From UBA9160 sp035489755 (GTDB lineage Bacteria > Myxococcota_A > UBA9160), in assembly GCA_035489755.1 (NCBI GenBank), contig DATGZK010000077.1:186001-250000 (forward strand): 64,000 nucleotides of DNA, given 5' to 3'. The position numbers and the translations under genes are program-made. Positions 8,433-17,301 of this stretch are shown here, piece by piece. How positions within the stretch are numbered: the stretch's first letter is position 1; the number at the start of each line of letters is the position of its first letter. A model generated the notes under the pieces. The model was given only the letters and a program-made list of their open reading frames with translations. It was not told the DNA's origin and made no database searches.

Positions 8433-10046
8433 ATGGAGTGGAATCTGGCGGACCTGTTTGAACTCGTGGCAGACACCTGTCCGGAGCGCGTAGCGCTGCA
8501 ACACGGGCTCGATGGTGTCACCCGCACCTGGCGTGAAATCGAGCGCCGCACCAACGCCCTCGCCCGCCACTTCTCAAGCCCGCATAAGGCTGGTGCCAAG
8601 ATCTCGATCTACTCTCACAATCGGCCGGAGTTCATTGAAACGCTGATCGGCGCCATGAAAGCACGCCTGGTCCCGGTCAACGTGAACTACCGCTATCTCG
8701 AAGATGAGCTCGTCTATCTCTTCGACAACTCCGACAGCGAGATCGTGGTCTACGAGGCGACCTATGCCGGTCGCATCGCCAAGGTGCGCGATCGCGTCCC
8801 TCGCGTGCGGGAGTGGATCGAGTTTGAAGACGGCGCACCCGGCAATTCGTTTGCGACGCCCTACGAACAGATCGCGGGACTGGGAGCAGAACGCCTGGAC
8901 ATTCAGCGCAGCCCCCGCGATCTGCTCTTTCTCTATACAGGCGGCACCACGGGCATGCCGAAGGGGGTGATGTGGGAGCAGTCCGCCCTGTTCCGCAGCA
9001 TCGGCGGAGGCGGGAATGCGGTGCTGGGTGAAAAGGCCTCGGAGTCGGTGGAGCAACAGCGCGGTCGCATCCAAGAGCAGGCGCGCAGTCAGCGTCTTCT
9101 CCCCGGCAGCCCACTCATGCATGGAACGGGGCTCTTTACCAGCTTCACTGCGCTCGGCGGCGGCGGCTCTGTGGTGACCTTGCGCTCGCGTTCTCTGGAC
9201 CCAGAGGAGCTCTGGAGCACGGTCGAAGGGCGTCGCGTGCAAGCGCTCTCGATCGTCGGGGACGCCTTTGCAAAGCCGATGCTCCGCGCCCTTGAGACGC
9301 ATCCAGGCCGCTGGGATCTGCGGTCGTGCGTTCTCATCGTGTCTTCCGGCGTCATGTGGAGTCCCGAAGTGAAGCGCGGCCTGCTCGAGCAGCTGCCCCA
9401 TGCGATCCTTTTCGACTCGTTCGGATCGAGTGAGGCCACAGGCTTTGGGGCTGAAGTGACGACCAAGGACTCGGAGACCAAAGTCGGGAAGTTTCGGCTC
9501 GGCCCCAACTGCAAGGTCTTCGCAGCCGACGGCCGCGAGGTCCGTCCCGGGAGCGGTGAGGCCGGGTTTGTCGCGCGGAGCGGCCCCATCCCCATCGGCT
9601 ACTACAAGGACGAGAAGAAGACGGCCGAGACCTTTCGCACGATCGGCGGCGAGCGCTGGTCGATCCCGGGCGACTGGTGCACGGTCAACCAAGACGGAAC
9701 CCTGAACCTTCTCGGCCGGGGCTCTGTGTGCATCAACACCGGCGGAGAAAAGGTCTACCCCGAGGAGATCGAGGAATCGCTGAAACAGCACCCGGCGGTG
9801 TATGACGCCGCGGTAGTAGGGTTGCCCGATGAACGCTGGGGGGAGGCCGTGACGGCCCTCGTCGAACTGCGCGCAGGGAGCGCGCCGACACAGGAGGAGC
9901 TGCGCGCACACGTGCGCGAGCGGCTCGCACCCTACAAGGCCCCGAAGAGTGTGCTCTTCGTCGATTCGATCGGCCGCGCCCCCTCGGGCAAAGTCGACTA
10001 CAAGGCGCTCAAGGCACGGGCACGCGAAGCCTTGGGAGTCGCATGA
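8433..10046 (+). CDS. AMP-binding acyl-CoA synthetase
   Basis: 537-residue member of the ANL superfamily that activates a carboxylic acid via acyl-AMP and transfers it to CoA. The P-loop YTGGTTGMPKGVMW, the A5 region SFGSSEATGFG, the A8 region with RGSVCINTGGEKVYPEEIEE and the catalytic Lys block SGKVDYKALK are all present, so both half-reactions should work. Among relatives it looks like FadD3/FadD19-type long-chain or polycyclic-side-chain ligases rather than acetyl-CoA synthetase; the substrate is not readable. The ATG at 8433 is preceded by GGGAGG at proper spacing; GTG 8427 overlaps that site. It is transcribed divergently from the ApaH-like gene. Confidence 0.9.
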   Translation: MEWNLADLFELVADTCPERVALQHGLDGVTRTWREIERRTNALARHFSSPHKAGAKISIYSHNRPEFIETLIGAMKARLVPVNVNYRYLEDELVYLFDNSDSEIVVYEATYAGRIAKVRDRVPRVREWIEFEDGAPGNSFATPYEQIAGLGAERLDIQRSPRDLLFLYTGGTTGMPKGVMWEQSALFRSIGGGGNAVLGEKASESVEQQRGRIQEQARSQRLLPGSPLMHGTGLFTSFTALGGGGSVVTLRSRSLDPEELWSTVEGRRVQALSIVGDAFAKPMLRALETHPGRWDLRSCVLIVSSGVMWSPEVKRGLLEQLPHAILFDSFGSSEATGFGAEVTTKDSETKVGKFRLGPNCKVFAADGREVRPGSGEAGFVARSGPIPIGYYKDEKKTAETFRTIGGERWSIPGDWCTVNQDGTLNLLGRGSVCINTGGEKVYPEEIEESLKQHPAVYDAAVVGLPDERWGEAVTALVELRAGSAPTQEELRAHVRERLAPYKAPKSVLFVDSIGRAPSGKVDYKALKARAREALGVA

Positions 10047-10189
10047 TGTCGGGCCTCGGAGTCTCGCCGGATGCACGGAGCGAAATGCGCGGGCGCGAAA
10101 GCGCGGCGCGGGGGTGCGGCCACGCCGCAGCCTGCCCCCCGGCCGATCGACCGGCCGGACCTACAGCCGCGTTGGCGGGCTAACCCAGC

Positions 10190-10888
10190 GTGGCCGAAGT
10201 CCTCGTGCTCCAGCACGTGGCACCCGAGACCGCGGGGCGGATCGGCGATGCCGTCGCCGCGGCGGGCCACTCGCTGCGCGTCGTGCGCTCCTTCGCAGGC
10301 GAGCCCGTGCCGAAGTCGCTCGAAGCGGTGGCCGGGCTCGTCGTGATGGGCGGCCCCATGGGCGTCTACGAGCGCGACCGGTTCCCCTACCTAAACGACG
10401 AGCTACGGCTCATCGAGCAGGCGCTCCGCAGCGAGCAACCCCTGCTTGGCGTGTGTCTTGGCAGCCAGCTGCTGGCCCACGCACTCGGTGCCGACGTGCG
10501 TCCGGGTGCAGCCAAAGAGATTGGGTGGCATGGGTTGACGCTCTACGAGACGGCGGCGACCGATCTGCTGCTTTCAGGCGCACCGCGCGCGTTCACCGCT
10601 TTCCACTGGCACGGCGATGTGTTTGACCTGCCGGCAGGCGCAGTGGGCCTCGCGTGCTCCGCGCGGACTGCCTGGCAAGCGTTCCGCTATGGCGGGAAGG
10701 CGTGGGGGCTTCTCTTCCACATGGAAGTGACGGAGCCGATGGTGGCCGGCATGGTGCAGGCCTTTCCCGATGAGCTTGCGGGCGCGGGACTCGAGGGTCA
10801 GGAGATCCTCGCGCACGCGGCCTCCCACCTCCCGACCCTGGAGCGCATCGCAACCCATGCCTTTGCGCGCTGGGCGACGCTGCTTTAG
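10190..10888 (+). CDS. Class I glutamine amidotransferase (GMP synthase-like)
   Basis: 232 residues with the GATase1 triad: nucleophile Cys in GVCLGSQLLAH, and His/Glu in the late block FHMEVTEPM. VVMGGPMGVYE marks the oxyanion strand. The stand-alone form with FHWHGD is common for proteins annotated as GMP synthase-like glutamine amidotransferases, which often act on gamma-glutamyl or other amide substrates rather than in GMP synthesis. GTG start after 143 bases without a gene. Its stop overlaps that of the convergent dehydrogenase by 4 bases. Confidence 0.85.
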   Translation: MAEVLVLQHVAPETAGRIGDAVAAAGHSLRVVRSFAGEPVPKSLEAVAGLVVMGGPMGVYERDRFPYLNDELRLIEQALRSEQPLLGVCLGSQLLAHALGADVRPGAAKEIGWHGLTLYETAATDLLLSGAPRAFTAFHWHGDVFDLPAGAVGLACSARTAWQAFRYGGKAWGLLFHMEVTEPMVAGMVQAFPDELAGAGLEGQEILAHAASHLPTLERIATHAFARWATLL

Positions 10889-11901
10889 CCAGCTCTTACG
10901 AAGACGGGCTTTAGCGTGGGCCGCGCAAGAGCCTCCGCGGCTTCGTGCCAGGGCACAACCTCTGAGTTCACGAGCTCGGGATGAAAGCGCCCGGACGCGA
11001 CGAGCTCAAGCACGTGCGGAATCTCAGCCCGTGCGTTGACGCGCCCCGTGAAGAAGCGGACACCTCGCGTGTACATATCGAGCAGCGGAAGGGGCGTCTC
11101 CGCAAAGTAGATCCCGAGGCTCGTGCACACTCCGTTGGGTTCCAGCGAGCGCAACGCACAGGCCAGTCCCGCAGGATCCTTGCTGTCGTCCACCGTAATG
11201 GCGTACGCACCCGCCCGCTTCGGCGGCGGGCCCTCGATCGCATGGGCGCCAAGGGCCTCAGCGATTCGCAGGCGGCCGGGATCTGTATCGAGGTAGTCGA
11301 CCCTTCCGGCCCCGAGCGCGTGAGCCATCCCAGCGGCGTAGAGGGGGATGCTCCCGATGCCCCCCACCACGAGAACGTTCGCGCCCGGATTCTCGCGCAA
11401 GGGAGGTCCCACCGTGCGAAAGGCATCGGGGAGATTGTCGCTCGCGCTGGCAAGCGCCTCGAGGGCAACCTCTTTCGGAGCGGGCACCAGCATCCCGTCC
11501 GCGAACGGCACCCGTACGAGATCGGAGAGTGCCCCGCCGCAGTTTCGGCCCGCCGCTCCAAAGCCGTACATCGAGAGCCGCGGCACCGACTCGCAGCTTG
11601 CGGTGAGCCCCGCGCGGCAGCGGCGGCAACCTGCACATGCGATTTGGAATGGAACGATGACCCGGCATCCCGCTTCGATGCTGCGCACTTCGCCGCCAAC
11701 CTCGACCACCTCGGCCACGAACTCATGGCCCAGGGCGATCGGCAGGGGATATGGGACGGCGCCGCGGATCATCGGCGCGTCGAGGTCGCAGGTGGTGGCG
11801 ACGATGGGACGCACAATGGCGTCGGTTGCCGATTCGAGGCGCGGGGGCGCGACGTCCCGCCATTCGAGCTTGCCCGGTGCCACGAGGGTCAACTCTCGCA
11901 T
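10885..11901 (-). CDS. Zinc-dependent alcohol dehydrogenase (MDR family)
   Basis: 338-residue medium-chain dehydrogenase. The catalytic zinc ligands are in TTCDLDA and LGHEFVAEV, and the structural zinc lobe is C-AGC-RRC-(7)-C in CAGCRRCRAGLTASC. The nucleotide-binding turn is VLVVGGIGSIPLYAAG, a slightly altered GxGxxG. Oxidises or reduces an alcohol/aldehyde with NAD(P); substrate unknown. The ATG at 11901 (MRELTLV) is the family N-terminus; the longer reading is not conserved-looking. It is divergent from an HxlR regulator with an inverted repeat between them, so that regulator probably controls it. Confidence 0.88.
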   Translation of the reverse strand: MRELTLVAPGKLEWRDVAPPRLESATDAIVRPIVATTCDLDAPMIRGAVPYPLPIALGHEFVAEVVEVGGEVRSIEAGCRVIVPFQIACAGCRRCRAGLTASCESVPRLSMYGFGAAGRNCGGALSDLVRVPFADGMLVPAPKEVALEALASASDNLPDAFRTVGPPLRENPGANVLVVGGIGSIPLYAAGMAHALGAGRVDYLDTDPGRLRIAEALGAHAIEGPPPKRAGAYAITVDDSKDPAGLACALRSLEPNGVCTSLGIYFAETPLPLLDMYTRGVRFFTGRVNARAEIPHVLELVASGRFHPELVNSEVVPWHEAAEALARPTLKPVFVRAG

Positions 11902-12076
11902 GCGGACCGTCCCTGAGAGGGCGCGATGCCGCGCCCAGCGAAGGATTTCATGCCCTTGCGTGCGTTTTCGTTCGCGAAGAGCCGCCGGATCTCGAACGCC
12001 AGCGCCCAGCGGCGGTGGCAACGGTTTCGAAGGAGGGGGGGCGGGCTCATCGGCATGCTCGCTCCCTTCGTTTTGA

Positions 12077-12118
12077 TTTGAAACGCACAGTCCACACCCT
12101 AGGAGGGTTAGTTTCAAA
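12077..12118. promoter_or_regulatory. Inverted repeat between divergent dehydrogenase and HxlR genes
   Basis: TTTGAAAC (12077-12084) and its exact reverse complement GTTTCAAA (12111-12118) are 26 bases apart; the flanking GTTTTG and CAAAAC also mirror each other. AT-rich arms in GC-rich DNA between a redox enzyme and an HxlR-type regulator are a good operator candidate. Binding by the neighbouring regulator is inference. Confidence 0.55.
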
Positions 12119-12146
12119 ACGCAACCTATGGCGCTACTCTCGTTCC

Positions 12147-12686
12147 GTGCGCTGGCGGGATGCGGAAGGACAAGTCTGTTCGGTTGCGCGGAGCCTCGCG
12201 GTGGTGGGGGAGCGCTGGACGTTGCTGATTCTGCGCGAGGCGTTTGCCGGGTTGCGCCGCTTCGAGGATCTGCAGGCTCACCTGGGCATCGCCCGCAACG
12301 TGCTGGCCGCCCGCCTGCAGGGTCTTGTCGACCGGGGCGTCTTCGAGCGCATCTCCTACCAAACCTCTCCGGAACGCTTCGAGTACAGGCTCACCGCCAA
12401 AGGCCTCGAGCTTTACCCCGTCCTCGTGGCCCTCATGCGCTGGGGCGACCGCTGGCTCGACCAAGGCGAGGGCGCGCCGATCGTGCTGGTGCACAAGGAC
12501 TGCGGTCAGGAGGCGCTGGCCACTCTCACCTGCTCGCATTGCGGAAAGCCGGTCGACGCGCGCACCATGCGGGCCGTCCTCGGGGCGCCCCTGCGCCGCC
12601 GCGCGGACACGGAGCGAGCGAAGGCAGCCGCTCCGGCAGCGCGGCCGCAAAGGGCGCGTCGGGGCCCGCCTGCGGGCAAGGGCTAG
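12147..12686 (+). CDS. HxlR family winged-helix transcriptional regulator
   Basis: 179 residues. The block CSVARSLAVVGERWTLLILR followed by GLRRFEDLQ, IARNVLAARLQGLVDRGVFER and TAKGLELYPVL is the complete HxlR (MarR-like winged helix) pattern. N-terminal Cys in such proteins can sense electrophiles or formaldehyde. After the DNA-binding domain lies TCSHCGKPVD, a CxxC knuckle, and an Arg/Ala-rich tail. The GTG at 12147 gives the normal N-terminus. It faces the zinc alcohol dehydrogenase across a region with an inverted repeat, suggesting it controls that gene and itself. Confidence 0.88.
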   Translation: MRWRDAEGQVCSVARSLAVVGERWTLLILREAFAGLRRFEDLQAHLGIARNVLAARLQGLVDRGVFERISYQTSPERFEYRLTAKGLELYPVLVALMRWGDRWLDQGEGAPIVLVHKDCGQEALATLTCSHCGKPVDARTMRAVLGAPLRRRADTERAKAAAPAARPQRARRGPPAGKG

Positions 12687-12746
12687 AATGGTCGAGGCGG
12701 CCCATCCCCTCGACTGCGAGGCGCGGGCCGACGCGGGGGGGGTCGG

Positions 12747-14150
12747 TTGGCTCGTCGGATCATCGTGTGCGATGGCGCGGAGCTCGCGCGACTGTGGTGC
12801 AGGATCGGCGCCGGGGAGCAGGAGGAGCTGACCTGGGTCCCCCGCGAAGACGAGGCTCGAGCCCGGCCCGCGGGTTTCCGGGCGCTCCCGGGCGGTGTCA
12901 CCGCTGAGGTCCTTCACAAGCTCGAGCCCAAGGAAGGCGACGGGTTCGCCCTGGTTTCGGAGGACGGCCCCTTCCTCCGCACCGCGGTCGCGACGATTGC
13001 GGAGGCGGCACCTGCAGCGCCGATCCTGGTGCTCTCCGACCGGGTTGGCGCCGACCTGCTGCCTCCCCACCCCTGCCTGCGCCGAACGGGATTGCGCTCG
13101 CTCATTCGCGACGACGTGGACGACGAGTTCGCCCACCTTACAAACCTTCGGCGCGTGGTCGAGATTGGAGGCCTGCTCGGGCCGCGACAAAAGGTCGGTG
13201 TTCTCCTTCAGCCCGATCCTGACCCCGACGGAATCGCCTGCGGCTACGCCCTGCGGGCGCTGCTCGGACGCAACCGCAGTACCGCGCCCCTCATCTCGTT
13301 CGGCTCCGTCACGCGGCCCGAAAACCGCGCCATGGTGGCCGCTCTCGGCATCGAGGTGCGCACCCTCGGCCCGGACGAGCTCGAAGAGTTCGACGGGATC
13401 GCACTGGTGGACGTCCAGCCGCCCGTCTTCGGTGAGCCGCCACCCGCCCGGCTGCGCAGCGTCGACGTTGTGATCGACCACCATCCTGAGCGCCCTGGCT
13501 ACGACGCCGTGATCAAGGACATTCGGCCCTCCTATGGCGCTACGTCGACAATTCTGACCGAGTACGTCCGCGCGGCGGGCCTCGAGCTTCGACCCAAACT
13601 CGCCACAGGCTTGCTCTACGGCATCAAGAGTGACACCCAGCTCCTGGGTCGCGAGACAAGCCGCCACGACATAAATGCCTTCTCCTTCCTCCATGCCGCG
13701 CACAGTCCCGCGCTTTTGCGGCGCATCGAACAGCCCGCCCTGCCGCTCGATGGCCTGCGCGCGCTCGGTCGTGCCCTCGCGCGTGCGACGGTGGAAGAAG
13801 GAATTCACATCCTCGTGTTGGGACGCGTGCGTGAGGACGTGATCCCACAGGTTGCGGACATGGCGCTCCAGGCAGAGGGTACGGAGTGGGCGATTGCCGC
13901 GGGCATCGTCGGATCGGACCTTGTCTTCTCCGTGCGCAACGTGGGCTACGTGCGCGCGGCCGGAGATGTCGTCCGGGCCGTGGTGGAAGGGCTCGGCGTG
14001 GGCGGCGGACACCGCACCATGGCGAAGGGGATCATCCCGCTCACCGCGTTCCGCAAGGTCTATGGGGACGCGGGACGGATGCGGATCCATCGCGCGCTCC
14101 ACGACGCCTTTGTGCGCGCCATCCGGCGGCAACGTGACGCGACCCCGTAA
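12747..14150 (+). CDS. DHH family phosphoesterase with N-terminal nucleotide-binding-like domain
   Basis: 467 residues. Residues about 155-440 are a DHH/DHHA1 phosphoesterase: QPDPDPDGIACGYALR (motif I), ALVDVQPP, VIDHHPERPG (the DHH motif itself), GLLYGIKSDT and the C-terminal GGGHRTMAKG of the DHHA1 part. Relatives hydrolyse short oligoribonucleotides, cyclic dinucleotides or 3'-phosphoadenosine 5'-phosphate. The first 150 residues (RIIVCDGAELARLWCR, APILVLSDRVGADLL) resemble a TrkA-N-like or degraded Rossmann domain, an accessory seen in some archaeal and deltaproteobacterial DHH proteins. TTG start after a GGGGG run; uncertain within some codons. The next gene starts inside its end. Confidence 0.84.
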   Translation: MARRIIVCDGAELARLWCRIGAGEQEELTWVPREDEARARPAGFRALPGGVTAEVLHKLEPKEGDGFALVSEDGPFLRTAVATIAEAAPAAPILVLSDRVGADLLPPHPCLRRTGLRSLIRDDVDDEFAHLTNLRRVVEIGGLLGPRQKVGVLLQPDPDPDGIACGYALRALLGRNRSTAPLISFGSVTRPENRAMVAALGIEVRTLGPDELEEFDGIALVDVQPPVFGEPPPARLRSVDVVIDHHPERPGYDAVIKDIRPSYGATSTILTEYVRAAGLELRPKLATGLLYGIKSDTQLLGRETSRHDINAFSFLHAAHSPALLRRIEQPALPLDGLRALGRALARATVEEGIHILVLGRVREDVIPQVADMALQAEGTEWAIAAGIVGSDLVFSVRNVGYVRAAGDVVRAVVEGLGVGGGHRTMAKGIIPLTAFRKVYGDAGRMRIHRALHDAFVRAIRRQRDATP

Positions 14151-14439
14151 GCTCACCGACGCTGAGGTCGCAGCCGCGCTGCGCGGGCTTGCCGGCTGGA
14201 GTGTCGAAGGCGGCAAGTTGCACCGCGAGTTTCGCTTCCGCGACTTCAGCGAGGCCTTTGGCTTCATGACCCGCGCCGCGCTCGCAGCCGAGTCGATGAA
14301 TCACCATCCCGAGTGGTTCAACGTGTGGAGTCGCGTGGTGGTCGATCTGCAGACCCACGATGCCGGCGGCCTGACGGAACTGGATTTCGAACTCGCACGT
14401 CGGCTAAGCGCGATCGCGGGGGCGGCTTCCGCTTCCTGA
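14134..14439 (+). CDS. phhB: Pterin-4-alpha-carbinolamine dehydratase
   Basis: 101 residues, the normal size. It begins with RKLTDAEVAAALRGLAGW and carries the catalytic signature NHHPEWFNVWSRVVVDLQTHDAGGLT, with the conserved His pair, Trp and Asp. The enzyme dehydrates 4a-hydroxytetrahydrobiopterin, recycling pterin cofactor for aromatic amino acid hydroxylases; in bacteria lacking those it may serve molybdopterin or other pterin repair. The GTG start lies 17 bases inside the DHH gene, giving translational coupling. No aromatic hydroxylase gene is in the window. Confidence 0.92.
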   Translation: MTRPRKLTDAEVAAALRGLAGWSVEGGKLHREFRFRDFSEAFGFMTRAALAAESMNHHPEWFNVWSRVVVDLQTHDAGGLTELDFELARRLSAIAGAASAS

Positions 14440-14465
14440 AGCTCCTGGCCGATCCGCGGCCGGGA

Positions 14466-16028
14466 CTAGCGCCGTTTCGTGAGACTGTCGACGGACAAGA
14501 GCCCCGGCAGGCTCGAATCGCTTGGCGGTACAGAGACCGCGGTCCAGGACTCCCGTCGCCAGCCCCCGCCTTCGCTTAGGTTCGCAAAGCTCTCACCTAC
14601 ACTGTCGATCACGCGGACCGGCCTCGTCGGATCGTCCGGCCACTTCGGATAGTCGGCGCGATCCTCGCTCCATCGGCCGACAAACATGCCCACGTCGATC
14701 GCCTCCCCGCGTTTGTCGTAGGAGAGGTAGTAGAGCGGCTGCAGCGTTTCGAGATCGACATACAGGACAAGTCGCGCGGTCTGATCCCCGCCGCGTGTGC
14801 CTTTGAAACGCCCTTCGAGCACGAGGGCACGCCGCAAGTCCCAGCGGTCGCTCGCGAAGGAGAGACCCCAAGGACCATAGTTGCGCTCCGTGGCCTCCGA
14901 ATACGACGGCGTCACGGCATTGATCGGCGTCAACACATCCTGAAGACCGAGCAGCCGAAAGTCGTAGAGCAGTGGCCGCAGCACGAGTCCCTCGAAGCCG
15001 GTCCGCTTTGGGGTGATGGCTCCCCCGCCCCCGCCCCCGGCCCCGATCGCGACGCCACCGACCGCGCCGCCGGCATTCGCAGCCCCCACCGAAAGCTGGG
15101 TCGCGGGCTGCACCCCGACGCTAAACGAGGGCATGAAAATGCCTTCGATCTGATTGGAGTTGATGCGGCGCACGCGCCGCCACTCGGGCAGGAAGGCGTG
15201 GAGATCATCCGACCGATCCGGGTCGGTGAGGGTCGCAGTGTCCCGGTACTGGCGCCATGCGTACTCGCGGGCCGCGAAGGGTTCGGTCATCATTCCGCCG
15301 CCTACCCACGCCTGTGTGCCGGCACCCGGAACCTTGTAGGCCGCCGCCGCCCGGTCGGTGCGGCCTGCGAGCTGGAGCAGGAAGAGTTCGCCCTCGAAAG
15401 GTTCCGCGCGTCCCGAGCGTCCGACCATGTCCGAGACGCGAAACTTGGCCTTGAACCCTCCCGCCTGGTAGCGCTCGGCCACGTTCCACGCCCACTTCAG
15501 GCCGGCCTGCGGATCGTCGAGGGCGATCGTGTCGGGCGCGAAGGGAAGACCTGCGTTGTAGTCGGCGATTCCGCCGTTGTCTTGAAGGTGGGTCTTGCCC
15601 CGTTCCTTCTCCGTCGCCTCCTGAAAGAAGGCGGGCGGCGCATAGTCTCGGAAGCAAGGTCCGATCTCGAGCCGCTGGCCCTCGTAGAAGAAGTGATCGC
15701 GCTGCTCCCAGAGCGCTGGCGGGAGATAGTTCTTCAAAACCTCGGCTTTGCCGAGGTCGACAACGTCGCCGCTGTGGAAGGGGATCGGAGGAGCGTCCTG
15801 GCCGATGGGCCAGCCGCGGAGCCCTCCACTCGGAGCGCAGGAACCCGGGGGCGGAAGCGCCCACGGCCCGGACTCCGGCCCCGCCGGGGCAGCTTTCGGC
15901 CCTGCGGCAAGCACGGCGGCCGCAAGCCATGCGGCGGCTGCGAGAGCTCGTCTTCGGAGCCTTCTCCTGCCCCGAGTGCCCGCCCCTGCCTCCACCGGCT
16001 CCATCCCTTCCGCGACAACCTCGCCCAT
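14466..16028 (-). CDS. DUF1329 family exported protein
   Basis: About 520 residues. The N-terminus is basic (RGRRRLRRR) followed by a hydrophobic Ala/Leu segment, a secretion signal. The body matches the DUF1329 pattern of outer-membrane LolA/LolB-like beta-sheet proteins often encoded near RND exporters and fatty-acid genes: a N-terminal GKAEVLKNYLPPALW block, NGGIADYNAGLPF, AWNVAERYQAGG, WVGGGMMTEPFAAREYAWRQYRDTATL, LPEWRRVRRI and a C-terminal YLSYDKRGEAI. A Gly-rich insertion (about eleven Gly) lies near the middle. ATG 16028 is preferred (AGGA just upstream); ATG 16034 and 16004 are alternatives. Function unknown; probably binds lipid or hydrophobic ligand. Confidence 0.82.
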   Translation of the reverse strand: MGEVVAEGMEPVEAGAGTRGRRRLRRRALAAAAWLAAAVLAAGPKAAPAGPESGPWALPPPGSCAPSGGLRGWPIGQDAPPIPFHSGDVVDLGKAEVLKNYLPPALWEQRDHFFYEGQRLEIGPCFRDYAPPAFFQEATEKERGKTHLQDNGGIADYNAGLPFAPDTIALDDPQAGLKWAWNVAERYQAGGFKAKFRVSDMVGRSGRAEPFEGELFLLQLAGRTDRAAAAYKVPGAGTQAWVGGGMMTEPFAAREYAWRQYRDTATLTDPDRSDDLHAFLPEWRRVRRINSNQIEGIFMPSFSVGVQPATQLSVGAANAGGAVGGVAIGAGGGGGGAITPKRTGFEGLVLRPLLYDFRLLGLQDVLTPINAVTPSYSEATERNYGPWGLSFASDRWDLRRALVLEGRFKGTRGGDQTARLVLYVDLETLQPLYYLSYDKRGEAIDVGMFVGRWSEDRADYPKWPDDPTRPVRVIDSVGESFANLSEGGGWRRESWTAVSVPPSDSSLPGLLSVDSLTKRR

Positions 16029-16074
16029 GCGCATCCTATTATGCAAATGACCCTTTTCGCCGAAGTATTCAGGC

Positions 16075-17229
16075 ATGGCCCGCGACGAGTTTCTGGTGTT
16101 TGGCTCGCCCCTCATCGAAGAGCCGGAGATCGCTGAGGTCGTTGAGTGCTTGCGCTCGGGCTGGATCGGAACCGGCCCGCGTGTGGCGCGATTCGAAGAG
16201 CGCTTCCGCGAGTACAAGGAAGCCGAGCACGCAGTCGCCCTCAACTCGTGTACCGCAGCGCTGCATCTTTCCCTCGCCGCGCTCGCGGTAGGCCCGGGCA
16301 GCGAAGTGATCGTTCCCACCATGACCTTCGTGGCAACGAGCAACGCCGTCGTCCACACAGGCGCCGTGCCCGTGCTGGTCGACTGCGAACGCGACACCCA
16401 GAACATCGATCCCGAGTTGATCGAGGCGGCGATCACGCCCCGGACGCGGGCCATCGTGGTCGTGCACTTCGCCGGCCGACCTTGCGCCATGGATCGCATC
16501 AGCGCCATCGCGCAGCGCCACGGCCTCGCGCTGATCGAGGACTGCGCGCATGCGATCGAGACGGAATTCCACGGACGAAAAGCCGGAACGATGGGCGACG
16601 TGGGCTGCTTCAGCTTCTACGTCACAAAGAACATCGTGACCGGCGAGGGTGGCATGGCGATCGTCCGCTCGCGCGAAGTCGCGGACCGAATGCGCACCCT
16701 CGCACTCCACGGCATGACGAAAGACGCCTGGCGACGCTTTTCAGACAAGGGATACATCCACTACGACGTGGTCGATGCCGGGTTCAAATACAACATGATG
16801 GACCTGCAAGCGGCGCTTGGCATCCACCAGTTGGCGCGGATCGAACGCTATTGGAAGCGGCGGAGCGAGATCTGGGACGCCTACTGCGAAGCCCTGCGCG
16901 GGCTGCCCGTCTTCCTCCCGAAGGCTCCCGCCGCGGGAACGCGCCACGCGCACCATTTGTTCACGCTGCTTCTTGACCTGGACAGTGTGACACTTGCGCG
17001 CGATGAATTCCTGGAGCGCATGACAGCGCAGAAAATCGGCGTGGGCGTCCACTACCGCGCCGTGCATCTCCATCCGTTTTACCAAGAGCGCTACGGCTAT
17101 CGAGCAGGACAGTTCCCGGCGGCCGAGTGGATTTCCGATCGCACGCTCTCACTGCCGCTTTCGCCGAAGCTGACAGATGAGGACGTCTCGGACGTCGTTC
17201 GAGCGGTCGAGCGGGCGCTCGGCGTCTGA
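16075..17229 (+). CDS. DegT/DnrJ/EryC1/StrS family PLP aminotransferase
   Basis: 384-residue sugar aminotransferase. The PLP lysine is K185 in FYVTKNIVTGEGGM. Other family blocks are GTGPRVARFEERF, HAVALNSCTAALHLSLAAL, DDC-like LIEDCAHAIET and the C-terminal HYRAVHLHPFYQERY. Closest in outline to ArnB/PseC, which transaminate 4-keto-UDP-sugars for lipid A or surface glycan. No sugar-nucleotide partner enzymes sit beside it, so the substrate is open. It is divergent from the DUF1329 gene across 46 bases. Confidence 0.9.
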   Translation: MARDEFLVFGSPLIEEPEIAEVVECLRSGWIGTGPRVARFEERFREYKEAEHAVALNSCTAALHLSLAALAVGPGSEVIVPTMTFVATSNAVVHTGAVPVLVDCERDTQNIDPELIEAAITPRTRAIVVVHFAGRPCAMDRISAIAQRHGLALIEDCAHAIETEFHGRKAGTMGDVGCFSFYVTKNIVTGEGGMAIVRSREVADRMRTLALHGMTKDAWRRFSDKGYIHYDVVDAGFKYNMMDLQAALGIHQLARIERYWKRRSEIWDAYCEALRGLPVFLPKAPAAGTRHAHHLFTLLLDLDSVTLARDEFLERMTAQKIGVGVHYRAVHLHPFYQERYGYRAGQFPAAEWISDRTLSLPLSPKLTDEDVSDVVRAVERALGV

Positions 17230-17301
17230 GCGCCGCTGCAAGGCGACGCTCCGAGCACCCGCGGGTCGCGGCGCCGCGGCAGCCGGGCGGGGGTCGCTCC
17301 G

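Noticed and set aside
10139..10158. CCGGCC/GGCCGG hairpin between acyl-CoA synthetase and amidotransferase
   Set aside because: Short, no T tract, and such stems are frequent by chance at this GC content.
11889..12095. 68-residue minus-strand frame upstream of the zinc dehydrogenase
   Set aside because: Weak composition and overlap with the likely regulatory region; I could not find a family or ribosome site.
12126..14267. 713-residue open frame on the minus strand
   Set aside because: It runs antisense to the DHH phosphoesterase and pterin dehydratase, with Arg/Glu/His-rich composition typical of reversed GC-rich genes and no domain.
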